Origin: Streptomyces sp. TLI_171
GTDB taxonomy: Bacteria; Actinomycetota; Actinomycetes; Streptomycetales; Streptomycetaceae
Direction of reading: 5' to 3'
NCBI RefSeq assembly: GCF_003610255.1
Contig: NZ_RAPS01000001.1
Span: forward strand, 3,162,001-3,226,000
DNA length: 64,000 bases
Shown: in pieces, positions 46,078 to 54,552 of the stretch
Numbering within the stretch: the stretch's first letter is position 1
Layout of the letters: the number at the start of each line of letters is the position of its first letter
Translations under genes and position numbers: made by a program
The notes under the pieces: model-generated
Told to the model about the DNA's origin: nothing
Database searches by the model: none
Seen by the model: only the letters and a program-made list of their open reading frames with translations

Positions 46078-46224
46078 ACCGCACGCCGAACTCCTCCGAC
46101 GTGGGCACCTTCTGTGCTGCCGAGACCGGGTCCCACAGGTTTCCCGTAACCACCATCCATCGGCCACTGGACTCCTAGGCTGATTGAGCGTCAGGTGATT
46201 TCTACTTGAGGGGGTTTGAGCGTG

Positions 46225-46647
46225 ATGAGTACGGAGATCGCGGAGCTGGTGCAGCAGGCCGGGCCTTATCTGACCGCAGCCGCCGGCGCCTACGGTGGTG
46301 CTGTCCTGACCCGGGCGGAAGACGCCGCAGCCGATGCCACCGCCAACCTCGGCCGCCGCATCCTCCAGACCCTCTGGCACCGCCGCTCCGAAAGCGGACA
46401 GGCCGAACTGGAAGCCGCCGTCCTCGACGTCGCCGACGACACCGACAACGCGGACGCCGCCGCGGCGCTGCGCCAGCAACTCAGGCGGGCCCTGCGCGAG
46501 GACGCCGAACTCCGGGCCGAGATCGCCAGCCTGCTGCCCGCACAGACTGCCGCAACCGTGACGATCACCGCCTCCGGCGAACGCTCCATCGCCGCCCACA
46601 CCATCACCACCGCCATCACCGGCGACGGCCACCCCGCCAACCAGTGA
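46225..46647 (+). CDS. Small protein coupled to the STAND ATPase
   Basis: 140 residues from ATG 46225; GTG at 46222 is equally possible after GAGGGGG. The N-terminal stretch GPYLTAAAGAYGGAVL is moderately hydrophobic, followed by a long helical acidic region, and the C-terminus holds ASGERSIAAHTITTAITGDG. That motif recurs near the N-terminus of the next protein (ASGQRAIAAQNIGTANTGD). Its stop overlaps the next start by 4 bases. No family recognised; it is a likely partner, adaptor or effector. Confidence 0.8.
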   Translation: MSTEIAELVQQAGPYLTAAAGAYGGAVLTRAEDAAADATANLGRRILQTLWHRRSESGQAELEAAVLDVADDTDNADAAAALRQQLRRALREDAELRAEIASLLPAQTAATVTITASGERSIAAHTITTAITGDGHPANQ

Positions 46648-49166
46648 CCAGCCCTCACAGCGAAGCCTCCGGACAGCGAGCGATCGCCGCACAGAACATC
46701 GGTACCGCCAACACCGGCGACACCATTGGCCTGCCCGCCGAGATCCTCACCGCAGCGCGCGACGTGCCGGCCCCACCCGGCCTCACCAACCTGGCGACCC
46801 GCCCGCTGTGCATCGGACGCGACGACGCCCTCACCTGGCTCCGTGCCACGCTCACCTCCACCGGCGGCTCCGCCATCACACAGGCGTCCGCTGTCCACGG
46901 CCTGGGCGGCATCGGCAAGACCACCCTCGCCCTCGCCTACGCCCACCGCCACCGACCGGACTACACCGTCATCTGGTGGATCAACGCCGACTCACCCGCC
47001 CGCATCGAGCAGTCCCTCGCCGACCTCGCACGACGACTCCTCCCAGCCTGGGCCGACAAGGCACCCCAGGACGCCTGCGCCGAGTGGGCCAAGACCTGGC
47101 TGCAGTGGCACCCCGGCTGGCTCCTGATCTTCGACAACGCCGAAGCCCCCACCGACCTCGGCCCCTACCTCGGCTCTCTCGACCGCGGCCATCACATCGT
47201 CACCAGCCGCCGCGCCACGGGATGGCCCCGCACCATCCCCACCCGCTCCCTCGGCACCCTCCACCCCGACGAAGCCGCCGAACTCCTCTGCACCTACGCG
47301 ATCGAGGGCCGCCCGCCCACCCCTCGCGAACTCCAGGATGCCCGGATGCTGGCCGCCGACCTGGGCCACCTGCCCCTCGCCCTGGAACAGGCCGGCGCCT
47401 ACCTCGCGGAGAACCCGACTACCACCATCGACGCCTACCGGAGGTGCCTGGGCACCAGACTCGACAAGGCCGCCGACGGCATCGGCGCCGAACGCACCAT
47501 CGCCCGTATCTGGACCCACACCCTCCAGGCCCTCACTGCCCACAGCCCCGTGGCCGTTCAAGTCCTGCGCACCCTCGCCTGGCTCGCCCCCGACGACACC
47601 CCGGTCAGCCTCCTCGAACCGCCGAACGCGGACCCCGACGATCTCGCCGAAGCACTAGGCGCCTTGCGCAGGTACAGCATGGCCACCGTCACCCCGGACA
47701 GCATCAGCGTCCACCGCCTCCTCCAGACGGTCCTGCGCCACACTGCCCCGGCCGAACCCGGCCACCCTCCCGCCGGCCGCCGCGAAGCCGAACACGCCCT
47801 CGACCGCGCCCTCACCCCCCTGCCGGAACCCACGACCGGGCCCGCTCGGGAATGGGACACCCTCATGCCCCACCTGATCGCCCTCGCCGAAACCACACCC
47901 CCCGGCCACCACGACGACTCCACCACCACGTCGCTGTACCTCACAGCTGCCCAGTACCTCTACCGACAGGGCCACGACGCCCGCACCATCCCCCTACGGA
48001 AAGCCGCCCTCGCCCAGTACGAGCAGGTTCTCGGCGACACCCACCCCCACACCCTGGCCAGCCGCAATAACGTCGCCAGCGCCTACCAGGCGGCCGGAGA
48101 CCTCGAAAGCGCCATCCCCCTCCACGAGACCACCCTCGCCCAACGCGAGCAGGTCCTCGGCGACACCCACCCCGACACCCTTACCAGCCGCAACAACCTC
48201 GCCAGCGCCTACGAGGCGGCCGGAGACCTCGAAAGCGCCATCCCCCTCCACGAGACCACCCTCGCCCAACGCGAGCAGGTCCTCGGCGACACCCACCCCG
48301 ACACCCTGAGCAGCCGCAACAACCTCGCCGGCGCCTACGAGGCGGCCGGAGACCTGGACCGCGCCATCTCCCTCCACGAGACCACCCTTGCCCAGTGCGA
48401 GCAGGTCCTCGGCGACAACCACCCCGACACCCTGAGCAGCCGCAACAACCTCGCCTACACCTACCGGTCGGCCGGGGACCTCGACCGTGCCATCCCCCTC
48501 TACGAAACCACCCTCGCCCAACGCGAGCAGGTCCTCGGCGACAACCACCCCGACACCCTCATGAGCCGTAACAACCTCGCCAGCGCCTACCGGTCGGCCG
48601 GGGACCTCGACCGCGCCATCCCTCTCTACGAAACCACCCTCGCCCAGTGCGAGCAGGTCCTCGGCGACAACCACCCCGACACCCTGACCAGCCGCAGCAA
48701 CCTCGCCTACGCCTACCAGTCGGCCGGGGACCTCGACCGCGCCATCCCCCTCCACGAGACCACCCTCGCCCAACGCGAGCAGGTCCTCGGCGACAACCAC
48801 CCCGACACCCTCATGAGCCGTAACAACCTCGCCAGCGCCTACCAGACGGCCGGGGACCTCGACCGCGCCATCCCCCTCTACGAAACCACCCTCGCCCAAC
48901 GCGAGCAGGTCCTCGGCGACAACCACCCCCACACCCTGACCAGCCGCAACAACCTCGCCAGCGCCTACCAGGCGGCCGGGCACACCGACCGCGCCATCCC
49001 CCTGTTCGAAACCACCCTCGCCCAGTGCAAGCAGGTCCTCGGCGACAACCACCCCGACACCCTGATGACCCGCGGCAACCTCGCCTACGCCTACCGGGCG
49101 GCTGGGCACACCGACCGCGCCATCCCCCAGTACGAAACCACCCTCGGACCGGACAGCTCCTCGTAG
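46644..49166 (+). CDS. NB-ARC STAND ATPase with TPR array
   Basis: 840 residues from the GTG in a GTGA overlap with the gene before. Residues about 8-26 carry the ASG-R-IAA motif. The NB-ARC ATPase has P-loop GLGGIGKTT (86-94), Walker B WLLIFDNAE (159-167), a HHIVTSRR sensor and GHLPLAL near 355. From about residue 446 come nine 42-residue TPR_12-type repeats plus a partial tenth. The architecture is that of NLR-like STAND proteins: TPRs sense, the ATPase oligomerises. No catalytic effector domain is fused, so the partner may supply it. Confidence 0.88.
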   Translation: MTSPHSEASGQRAIAAQNIGTANTGDTIGLPAEILTAARDVPAPPGLTNLATRPLCIGRDDALTWLRATLTSTGGSAITQASAVHGLGGIGKTTLALAYAHRHRPDYTVIWWINADSPARIEQSLADLARRLLPAWADKAPQDACAEWAKTWLQWHPGWLLIFDNAEAPTDLGPYLGSLDRGHHIVTSRRATGWPRTIPTRSLGTLHPDEAAELLCTYAIEGRPPTPRELQDARMLAADLGHLPLALEQAGAYLAENPTTTIDAYRRCLGTRLDKAADGIGAERTIARIWTHTLQALTAHSPVAVQVLRTLAWLAPDDTPVSLLEPPNADPDDLAEALGALRRYSMATVTPDSISVHRLLQTVLRHTAPAEPGHPPAGRREAEHALDRALTPLPEPTTGPAREWDTLMPHLIALAETTPPGHHDDSTTTSLYLTAAQYLYRQGHDARTIPLRKAALAQYEQVLGDTHPHTLASRNNVASAYQAAGDLESAIPLHETTLAQREQVLGDTHPDTLTSRNNLASAYEAAGDLESAIPLHETTLAQREQVLGDTHPDTLSSRNNLAGAYEAAGDLDRAISLHETTLAQCEQVLGDNHPDTLSSRNNLAYTYRSAGDLDRAIPLYETTLAQREQVLGDNHPDTLMSRNNLASAYRSAGDLDRAIPLYETTLAQCEQVLGDNHPDTLTSRSNLAYAYQSAGDLDRAIPLHETTLAQREQVLGDNHPDTLMSRNNLASAYQTAGDLDRAIPLYETTLAQREQVLGDNHPHTLTSRNNLASAYQAAGHTDRAIPLFETTLAQCKQVLGDNHPDTLMTRGNLAYAYRAAGHTDRAIPQYETTLGPDSSS
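47981..49140 (+). repeat. 126-nt direct repeats coding TPRs
   Basis: Nine units of 126 nt with the amino-acid consensus LDRAIPLxETTLAQxEQVL followed by GDNHPDTLxSRNNLASAY. Neighbouring units are nearly identical at the DNA level, a sign of recent duplication or gene conversion. Differences cluster at few positions (Arg/Cys before EQV, His/Tyr before ETT). Confidence 0.85.
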
Positions 49167-49263
49167 CCTGTCCGGGCAACTGTCCGGCCCATTGCCGCAG
49201 TTCAGCCACCAAGCCCGGACACCCGGACAGGCCGGACACGACCCCACCTGTCCACGTGTCCGG
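49149..49263. repeat. Cluster of TGTCCGG heptamers
   Basis: Seven exact copies of TGTCCGG or its complement (49149, 49169, 49181, 49215, 49223, 49232, 49257) plus one partial at 49249, within 115 bp at and after the end of the TPR gene. Three in a row are spaced 8-9 nt. Could be protein-binding iterons or a folded RNA end. Confidence 0.55.
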
Positions 49264-49766
49264 GCATGACCCCGAACTCAAACAGGCATCCGGCAGCAAC
49301 AACCCCACACGCCCCACCAGGCGAAGCTCAGCAAGGGAAGCAGCGAGCATCGACCCCAGGCCGGCCACCCACTCGGTTTTGCGGTCGGCTTTACAGGCCG
49401 CTCTCCGATCACGGACAGTCTTGTCGCTGACCTGCGGCGGAGCACTGAAGACAGCGCCTCGGACCGAACTTGGTCCGTCACTGGTCCGGATCATGGCCTG
49501 GAGGCCCCCCAGAGACGCGTTGGCCTTTGCCCCTCGGTGGTGCCCGACCGCAGGTGGAGGCTGAAACACCCTGTGGGTGTTTCAGCCTCCTTGGCCGACC
49601 CTGTGACACCGCCGCCAGAGGCTGTCGCTGCCGTGCCACTGCGATTCGCGCAGGTCAGCGACGCCGCGGCACCCGTCGCCATCTGACTCCGCACGCGATC
49701 AACCAAGTAGATCCCGAATTCTTGATGCCCGGGAGTTGACGTACCGCTGCGACAACTGTGCGGCTC
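49264..49766. other. Intergenic region between STAND and NACHT genes
   Basis: About 500 bp with no convincing gene. It contains the long hairpin at 49556-49590. A 14-bp match tggtccggatcatg at about 49481 recurs near 54117, suggesting shared flanking debris. Confidence 0.4.
49556..49590. terminator. Symmetric hairpin, likely bidirectional terminator
   Basis: 16-bp perfect stem GGAGGCTGAAACACCC and complement with a TGT loop. It lies between convergent genes, 390 nt past the STAND gene and about 180 nt past the NACHT gene. The AT content in the stem is unlike other terminators here. Confidence 0.6.
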
Positions 49767-52700
49767 CTACTGTTTTGACTGAGGCCGCTGTTCCAACAGC
49801 GTCAGGGCCTCCTCGGCAGTTCGCCTGACCTCTTCGTCGTCGTGCTGCTCCATGGTCCGGATGAGTGCGAAGGTGTCGGGTTCGTTCGGCCACAACATCG
49901 CGAGCACCTTGATCACGTACACCCTGATGCCGACCGGCCGGTCGCTCTTGGTGTGCTCGCGCAGGACAGACCAGGCCACGTCCGGGTAATTCGCTGTGAG
50001 TACTTCCAGGGCGGTGCTGCGAACGTCCGGGTCGGTGGTGGTGTCGGTGGCGGCGGCCAGGACCACCTGGCGGGTATCCGGGTCGTCCGGCCACCGATCC
50101 CCCAGCACCAGCAGGGCGGTGCCGCGGACGTCCGGGTCGGTGGTGGTGTCGGTGGCGGCGGTCAGGACGGCCTGGCGGGTGTCCGGGTCGTCCGGCCACC
50201 GATCCCCCAGCACGTCCAGGGCGGTGCTGCGGACGTCCGGGTCGGTGGTGGTGTCGGTGGCGGCGGTCAGGACGGCCTGGCGGGCACCTGGGTCGTCCGG
50301 CCACCGCTCCCCCAGCACTTGCACGGCGGTGCCGCGGACGATCGACTCGGCGGCGGTGGCGGCGGTCAGGACGGCCTGGCGGGTATCCGGGTCATCCGGC
50401 CACCGATCCCCCAGCAGGTACAGCGCGGCGCGGCGGACATCCGGGGTGGTGTCGGTGGTGGCGGCCAGGACCGCCTGGCGGGTGTCCGGGTCGTCCGGCC
50501 ACCGCTCCCCCAGCACTTGCACGGCGGTGCGGCGGACGGTCGTCTCGGCGGCGGTGGCGGCGGTCAGGACGGCCTGGCGGGTGTCCGGGTCATCCGGCCA
50601 CCGCTCCCCCAGCACCAGCAGGGCGGTGCCACGGGCATACGAGTCGGTGTCGGTGGCGGTGCTAAGGACGGCCTGGCGGGTGCCCGGGTCGTCCGGCCAC
50701 CGATCCCCCAGCACACGCAGGGCGGTGCCGCGGGCATACGAGTCGGTGTCGGTGGTGGCGGCCAGGACCGCCTGGCGGGTATCCGGATCGTCCGGCCACC
50801 GCTCCCCCAGCACACGCAGGGCGGTGCCGCGGACGATCGACTCGGTGTCGGTGGTGGCGGCCAGGACCGCCTGGCGGGTATCCGGGTCGTCTGGCCACCG
50901 CTCCCCCAGCACGTCCAGGGCAGTACCACGGGCATGCGAGTCGGTGGTGTCGGTGGTGGCGGCCAGGACCGCCTGGCGGGTATCCGGGTCGTCCGGCCAC
51001 CGCTCCCCCAGCACGAACAGAGCCGCGCGGCGGACCATCGAGTCGGTGTCGGTGGTAGCGGCCAGGACCGCCTGGCGGGTATCCGGGTCGTCTGGCCACC
51101 GCTCCCCCAGCACGTACAGAGCGGCGCGGCGGACCATCGAGTCGGTGTCGGTGGTAGCGGCCAGGACCGCCTGGCGGGTGCCCGGGTCGTCTGGCCACCG
51201 CTCCCCCAGCACGTCCAGGGCGGCGCGGCGAAGGAATGGATCCCAAGGAACGCGTGCTTGGTGGGCTGTTTCCTCCAGGTCTCGGCTCAGTGCCGCAGCT
51301 ACGTCGCCGCCCTGGAACCTGTTCTCCGGCGATCGGGCCGCGTAGTACCAGCGTAGGTAGCGCTCCCGGCCGCTCCAGAAGCGGTCGAAGGTGCCGAGGG
51401 CCGGAAGTGCCTCCTCGATGGAGAGATATATCGACCGGCGCAGTGCGGTGGTAAGGGCATCGATGACAGTGTCACTCTGCACGGCCACCGACAGGTACCG
51501 GTCTTTGGCGCTCGCGGCGGGGGAGGCGCCGATCTCCTTGACTTCGGCCAGGACACGGATAGCCAGTACCAGCATTGGCACCGACCACCCCGCGGCGCTC
51601 TCATTGCGCCGGTGCTGGAGGAGGAGGTGCGCAATGAAGGCCGCCACGCCGCGCTGATGGAGGTTGCCGGCCATGAGGAGCAACACTTCGTGCCACGTCG
51701 GGTTCCCGGCGCGCTCGGTCAGGACCTCGACTATCTCGTCGCGGGTCCATTCCTCCTCGTGGGAGCGGTCCAGGAGTTCGGTGGCGGCGAGGTATTCGAG
51801 GAAGGTGCGGTGGACGAACCCGTAGATGCCACCTCCGTAGTGGGCGAGCAGGAAGTTGCGGGTGCGCAGCCGGTCGACGACGTGTCTGGCGGCGATGTCG
51901 GCGGCGGTGCGGGAGATGTTTTGTTCGGTGAGGTAGGTACTGATGATTCCGGTCAGTTCGTCGTGGTGGATGAAGGTGCCGGCGGTACGGCCTGCGCCTT
52001 CCTGCATGCGGCGGGCGATGCGTTGCAGCACCTTGAGGCGTCTGTCGACGTTGAGCCATTCCAGTGCCTGGGCGGCCTCCCCGGTGGCGGGAGAGTGGGG
52101 GGTGAGGAACTTGGCGTCCTTGTCCCACTGCTCAATCAGGACCTCCACCGCGTGGGCATAGACCTCTCGTCGTTCGCGGGGGATGGTCTTACCGAGGCCC
52201 ATGGATGCGAGAACGGTCAGCAGCAGCGGGTTGCCGGCCAACTCTGCGACCGCCCGCACTCCTCGTACCGCTCCCAGCAGGCGCTGGGTGAGCTGGGAGG
52301 CAAGGGAGGGATTCTCCGGGTGGGCGGCGGTGTACCAGCGGCGGATGAACTGCTTGACCTGCCCTCGCTCCAGGTCCTGGAGCATCACCTGCGCGAATCC
52401 GGCCGCAGTGAACTCGCCCGCCCGGTAGCCGTACTCCCGTGATGTCACCACTACCCGCACATCAGGGTGCCCGGAGGCGAAAGCGGTGATTCGCCGAGCG
52501 GTCTGGGCCCGCACAGCCGGATCGAACACCTCGTCCAGGCCGTCGAAAAACACCACCGTCCGCCCCTGCGCGAGCAGACTCTCCAAAACCGGCCGTGTCA
52601 GGCACATCCGGTCCTGCCGGTCCACATGCTCCAGGAAGTCCTCGATCGTCCGATCACGCCACTGCGGCTCCGCGTACTGCCGCAGCTCCACCACCAGCGG

Positions 52701-53591
52701 CACCAGCCCCGAGAGCCCGTCGAGCTCGGCCGGCAACTCCTCCAACGCACCGGCCAGCACCAGCGCGGTGTACTTCGCCAGCGTCGACTTCCCCGCACCC
52801 GGATCACCCAGCACCACCAGCCGCCGACCCCCCTCGCCCGCCAACACCTCCAGCACCGGCCGCGCGGGCTGCGCATGGTAGGCCTTGCGCAGGGCGCGGG
52901 CCGCCTCGGCCTCCATCCCCGGCGGCAGATCCGTGTCCGCCAGCTCGCCCGCCGCCAGCAGCCGACGCACCTCGCCGGGCACCTGGGCCACGTGCGGGCG
53001 ACACAGCTGCGGCATGAACACCTGCCGCACCTCGATCTTCGGCTGCTCACCGGCGCTGCCGGAAGCGCCCAGGACATCGAGGTTCAGCCGCCAGTGCAAC
53101 TCCCGCACCCGCCGCCGGTACGCCTCCACCGCGGCGGCCCACTCGGCGGCACGCATCTGGTCCTGCGCGGCCGCATCCCCGGCGCCAGTTGCGCGGACGG
53201 CCTCACGCTCCGCCCGGGCCCCTTCCAACAGTCGCTCCCACCGCGACCGCTCCGCGCGCAGCCACCGCTCCTCCACCTGTCCGTCGGCCGCCAGCGAGGG
53301 GAGCCCGGCCCAGGAAGACCACACTGCCACCACCGCCAACAACACCTCGGCATCCTGCGGCACCTGTGCCTCACCCGCGCGGCCGATCGGGGGTACCCAC
53401 GAGCTGATCCGCTTCCCGGCGAACCTCTCCACCCCGACGCGTCCGGTGCGCCGTACCGCCTTCTGCAGCTCCAACTGCCCGCACAGGGCCTGCTGAGCCC
53501 TGCGCCCCTGCTCCGCCCGCTCCTTTAGCTCCAGCAGCCCCCCGTACAGCGCCTGCCGCTTCGGCCCCAATTCCAGCTCGCTGTCCGGCAT
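49767..53591 (-). CDS. NACHT ATPase with HEAT-like repeats
   Basis: 1274 residues from the ATG giving MPDSELELGPKRQAL. Residues about 25-175 are a helical N-terminal domain of a streptomycete type (Trp-rich, FAGKRISSWVPP). The NACHT domain has Walker A GDPGAGKST (262-270), Walker B VVFFDGLDEV (346-355) and a VVVTSREYGYR sensor. After a helical middle region, about 830-1240 hold twelve 33-35-residue HEAT-like repeats. This is the architecture of bacterial NACHT (bNACHT) immune-type proteins. Effector activity is not recognisable; the N-terminal domain is a candidate. Confidence 0.87.
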   Translation of the reverse strand: MPDSELELGPKRQALYGGLLELKERAEQGRRAQQALCGQLELQKAVRRTGRVGVERFAGKRISSWVPPIGRAGEAQVPQDAEVLLAVVAVWSSWAGLPSLAADGQVEERWLRAERSRWERLLEGARAEREAVRATGAGDAAAQDQMRAAEWAAAVEAYRRRVRELHWRLNLDVLGASGSAGEQPKIEVRQVFMPQLCRPHVAQVPGEVRRLLAAGELADTDLPPGMEAEAARALRKAYHAQPARPVLEVLAGEGGRRLVVLGDPGAGKSTLAKYTALVLAGALEELPAELDGLSGLVPLVVELRQYAEPQWRDRTIEDFLEHVDRQDRMCLTRPVLESLLAQGRTVVFFDGLDEVFDPAVRAQTARRITAFASGHPDVRVVVTSREYGYRAGEFTAAGFAQVMLQDLERGQVKQFIRRWYTAAHPENPSLASQLTQRLLGAVRGVRAVAELAGNPLLLTVLASMGLGKTIPRERREVYAHAVEVLIEQWDKDAKFLTPHSPATGEAAQALEWLNVDRRLKVLQRIARRMQEGAGRTAGTFIHHDELTGIISTYLTEQNISRTAADIAARHVVDRLRTRNFLLAHYGGGIYGFVHRTFLEYLAATELLDRSHEEEWTRDEIVEVLTERAGNPTWHEVLLLMAGNLHQRGVAAFIAHLLLQHRRNESAAGWSVPMLVLAIRVLAEVKEIGASPAASAKDRYLSVAVQSDTVIDALTTALRRSIYLSIEEALPALGTFDRFWSGRERYLRWYYAARSPENRFQGGDVAAALSRDLEETAHQARVPWDPFLRRAALDVLGERWPDDPGTRQAVLAATTDTDSMVRRAALYVLGERWPDDPDTRQAVLAATTDTDSMVRRAALFVLGERWPDDPDTRQAVLAATTDTTDSHARGTALDVLGERWPDDPDTRQAVLAATTDTESIVRGTALRVLGERWPDDPDTRQAVLAATTDTDSYARGTALRVLGDRWPDDPGTRQAVLSTATDTDSYARGTALLVLGERWPDDPDTRQAVLTAATAAETTVRRTAVQVLGERWPDDPDTRQAVLAATTDTTPDVRRAALYLLGDRWPDDPDTRQAVLTAATAAESIVRGTAVQVLGERWPDDPGARQAVLTAATDTTTDPDVRSTALDVLGDRWPDDPDTRQAVLTAATDTTTDPDVRGTALLVLGDRWPDDPDTRQVVLAAATDTTTDPDVRSTALEVLTANYPDVAWSVLREHTKSDRPVGIRVYVIKVLAMLWPNEPDTFALIRTMEQHDDEEVRRTAEEALTLLEQRPQSKQ
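50010..51235 (-). repeat. 12 direct repeats of 99-105 nt coding HEAT-like units
   Basis: Amino-acid consensus LGERWPDDPDTRQAVLAATT, then D-T-D-S, then VRRAAL. All twelve keep RWPDDP. Units are nearly identical in DNA, with variation concentrated in the short segment after AATT (for example DTDSM, DTTDSHA, AAETT, DTTTDPD). The high identity points to recent expansion of the sensor surface. Confidence 0.88.
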
Positions 53592-53806
53592 CGCCCCGCC
53601 ACCCCGCCTTCCGCCCGCACGTGCCCGCCCCACCCGCAACAGGCCCGGCGGGCACCCCTGACCCGCCATCGCTGACCAGCAGCGTAGTGCCCAACGCGCC
53701 CTCTGCACCCGCGACTTGGGACACCCCGCGCCCCTCGATGTCACATTCGGTACCGACGCCGGGCCCGGCATCCCAACACCAGCGACCATCGATGAGGACA
53801 CCCGTC

Positions 53807-54004
53807 ATGAACGACGACTTCACCACCCACAAGTTCGAGCCCGCCACTGGACACACCGACGCCGGCATGGCCAGAGACACCGCGGCCGCCCCCGCCGGGA
53901 CCTCGATGCTCCGCCAAGCCGCGCGCGCAGCCCTGCTCTCTCTAGCCGCCGCCCCCGCCCCGATCCTGATCGCCCTCGTCGACCGGTGGCTGAAGACCCA
54001 CTGA
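53807..54004 (+). CDS. 65-residue single-pass membrane protein
   Basis: Begins MNDDFTTHKFEPATGHTD with GAGGAC 8 nt before the ATG. A hydrophilic N-terminus is followed by one C-terminal hydrophobic helix (LLSLAAAPAPILIALV) and a short DRWLKTH tail, so it should be tail-anchored or a small pore-type peptide. It is divergent from the NACHT gene with 215 bp between. Not recognised; confidence rests on start, RBS and codon use. Confidence 0.6.
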   Translation: MNDDFTTHKFEPATGHTDAGMARDTAAAPAGTSMLRQAARAALLSLAAAPAPILIALVDRWLKTH

Positions 54005-54552
54005 CGCCCAACCCAGGCATGGCCGCCACGTACTGCGAGGCGGCCACCACTCCTGTGCATTGCCGGAGTCGGAGGAGCGGAGACTGCGCGAGGAGTTGGA
54101 GACCGAGTTCCCCGCAATTGGTCCGGATCATGAAGGCTCGCGCCGTATGACCCGCCACCAGGCAACGGCGTGGGTAGCCGAACCACTCATCGAGTTCAGC
54201 CTTCGCGGTGGGCCGCTGCCACTGGCCTGCCCACGGAAGGCTCGGCCGGGCGACTCCACCACGCCGTCAGGAACTCTGGGCTCGATCTGATGCGCCTGGG
54301 CACGCCGCTGCATCCGTCCGACCGTGACGGGAAGCGCACCAGCAGGGCTTCATCGCAAGCAGGTTGCCGTCGATGATGACTGCGCCGGCTCGGCGAGGTG
54401 TTGCTGGGGGCTCGGCAGAGACTCACAGCCGCGATCGAGCTAAGCCGGGTGTCCGAGATCCGGCCGAACTGCTACGACCGGGAGCGATCTTGATGCATCA
54501 TGCTGATCGAACTGGCACCACCCCCCAACCCAGCGCGCGGTCGGAGTTTCTG
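54005..54552. other. Region with no clear gene
   Basis: About 550 bp. Several short readings exist but none looks like a real protein. The 14-mer tggtccggatcatg shared with about 49481 lies near 54117, in a stretch that could be the tail of a decayed gene (reading QLVRIMKARAV). Confidence 0.4.

Noticed and set aside
46081..46224. Possible tRNA 5' half next to the tRNA-Tyr fragment
   Set aside because: The sequence upstream of the anticodon loop on the minus strand does not pair with the anticodon 3' stem and shows no D-arm, so this is not an intact tRNA.
49996..51345. CRISPR array in the about 100-nt repeats
   Set aside because: Repeats are contiguous, in frame, of 99-105 nt and without unique spacers; they encode protein repeats and no cas genes are near.
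49842..51356. Plus-strand frames over the NACHT repeats with regular Gly-Gly-Gly motifs
   Set aside because: These are antisense readings of the HEAT array; periodicity comes from the minus-strand repeat.
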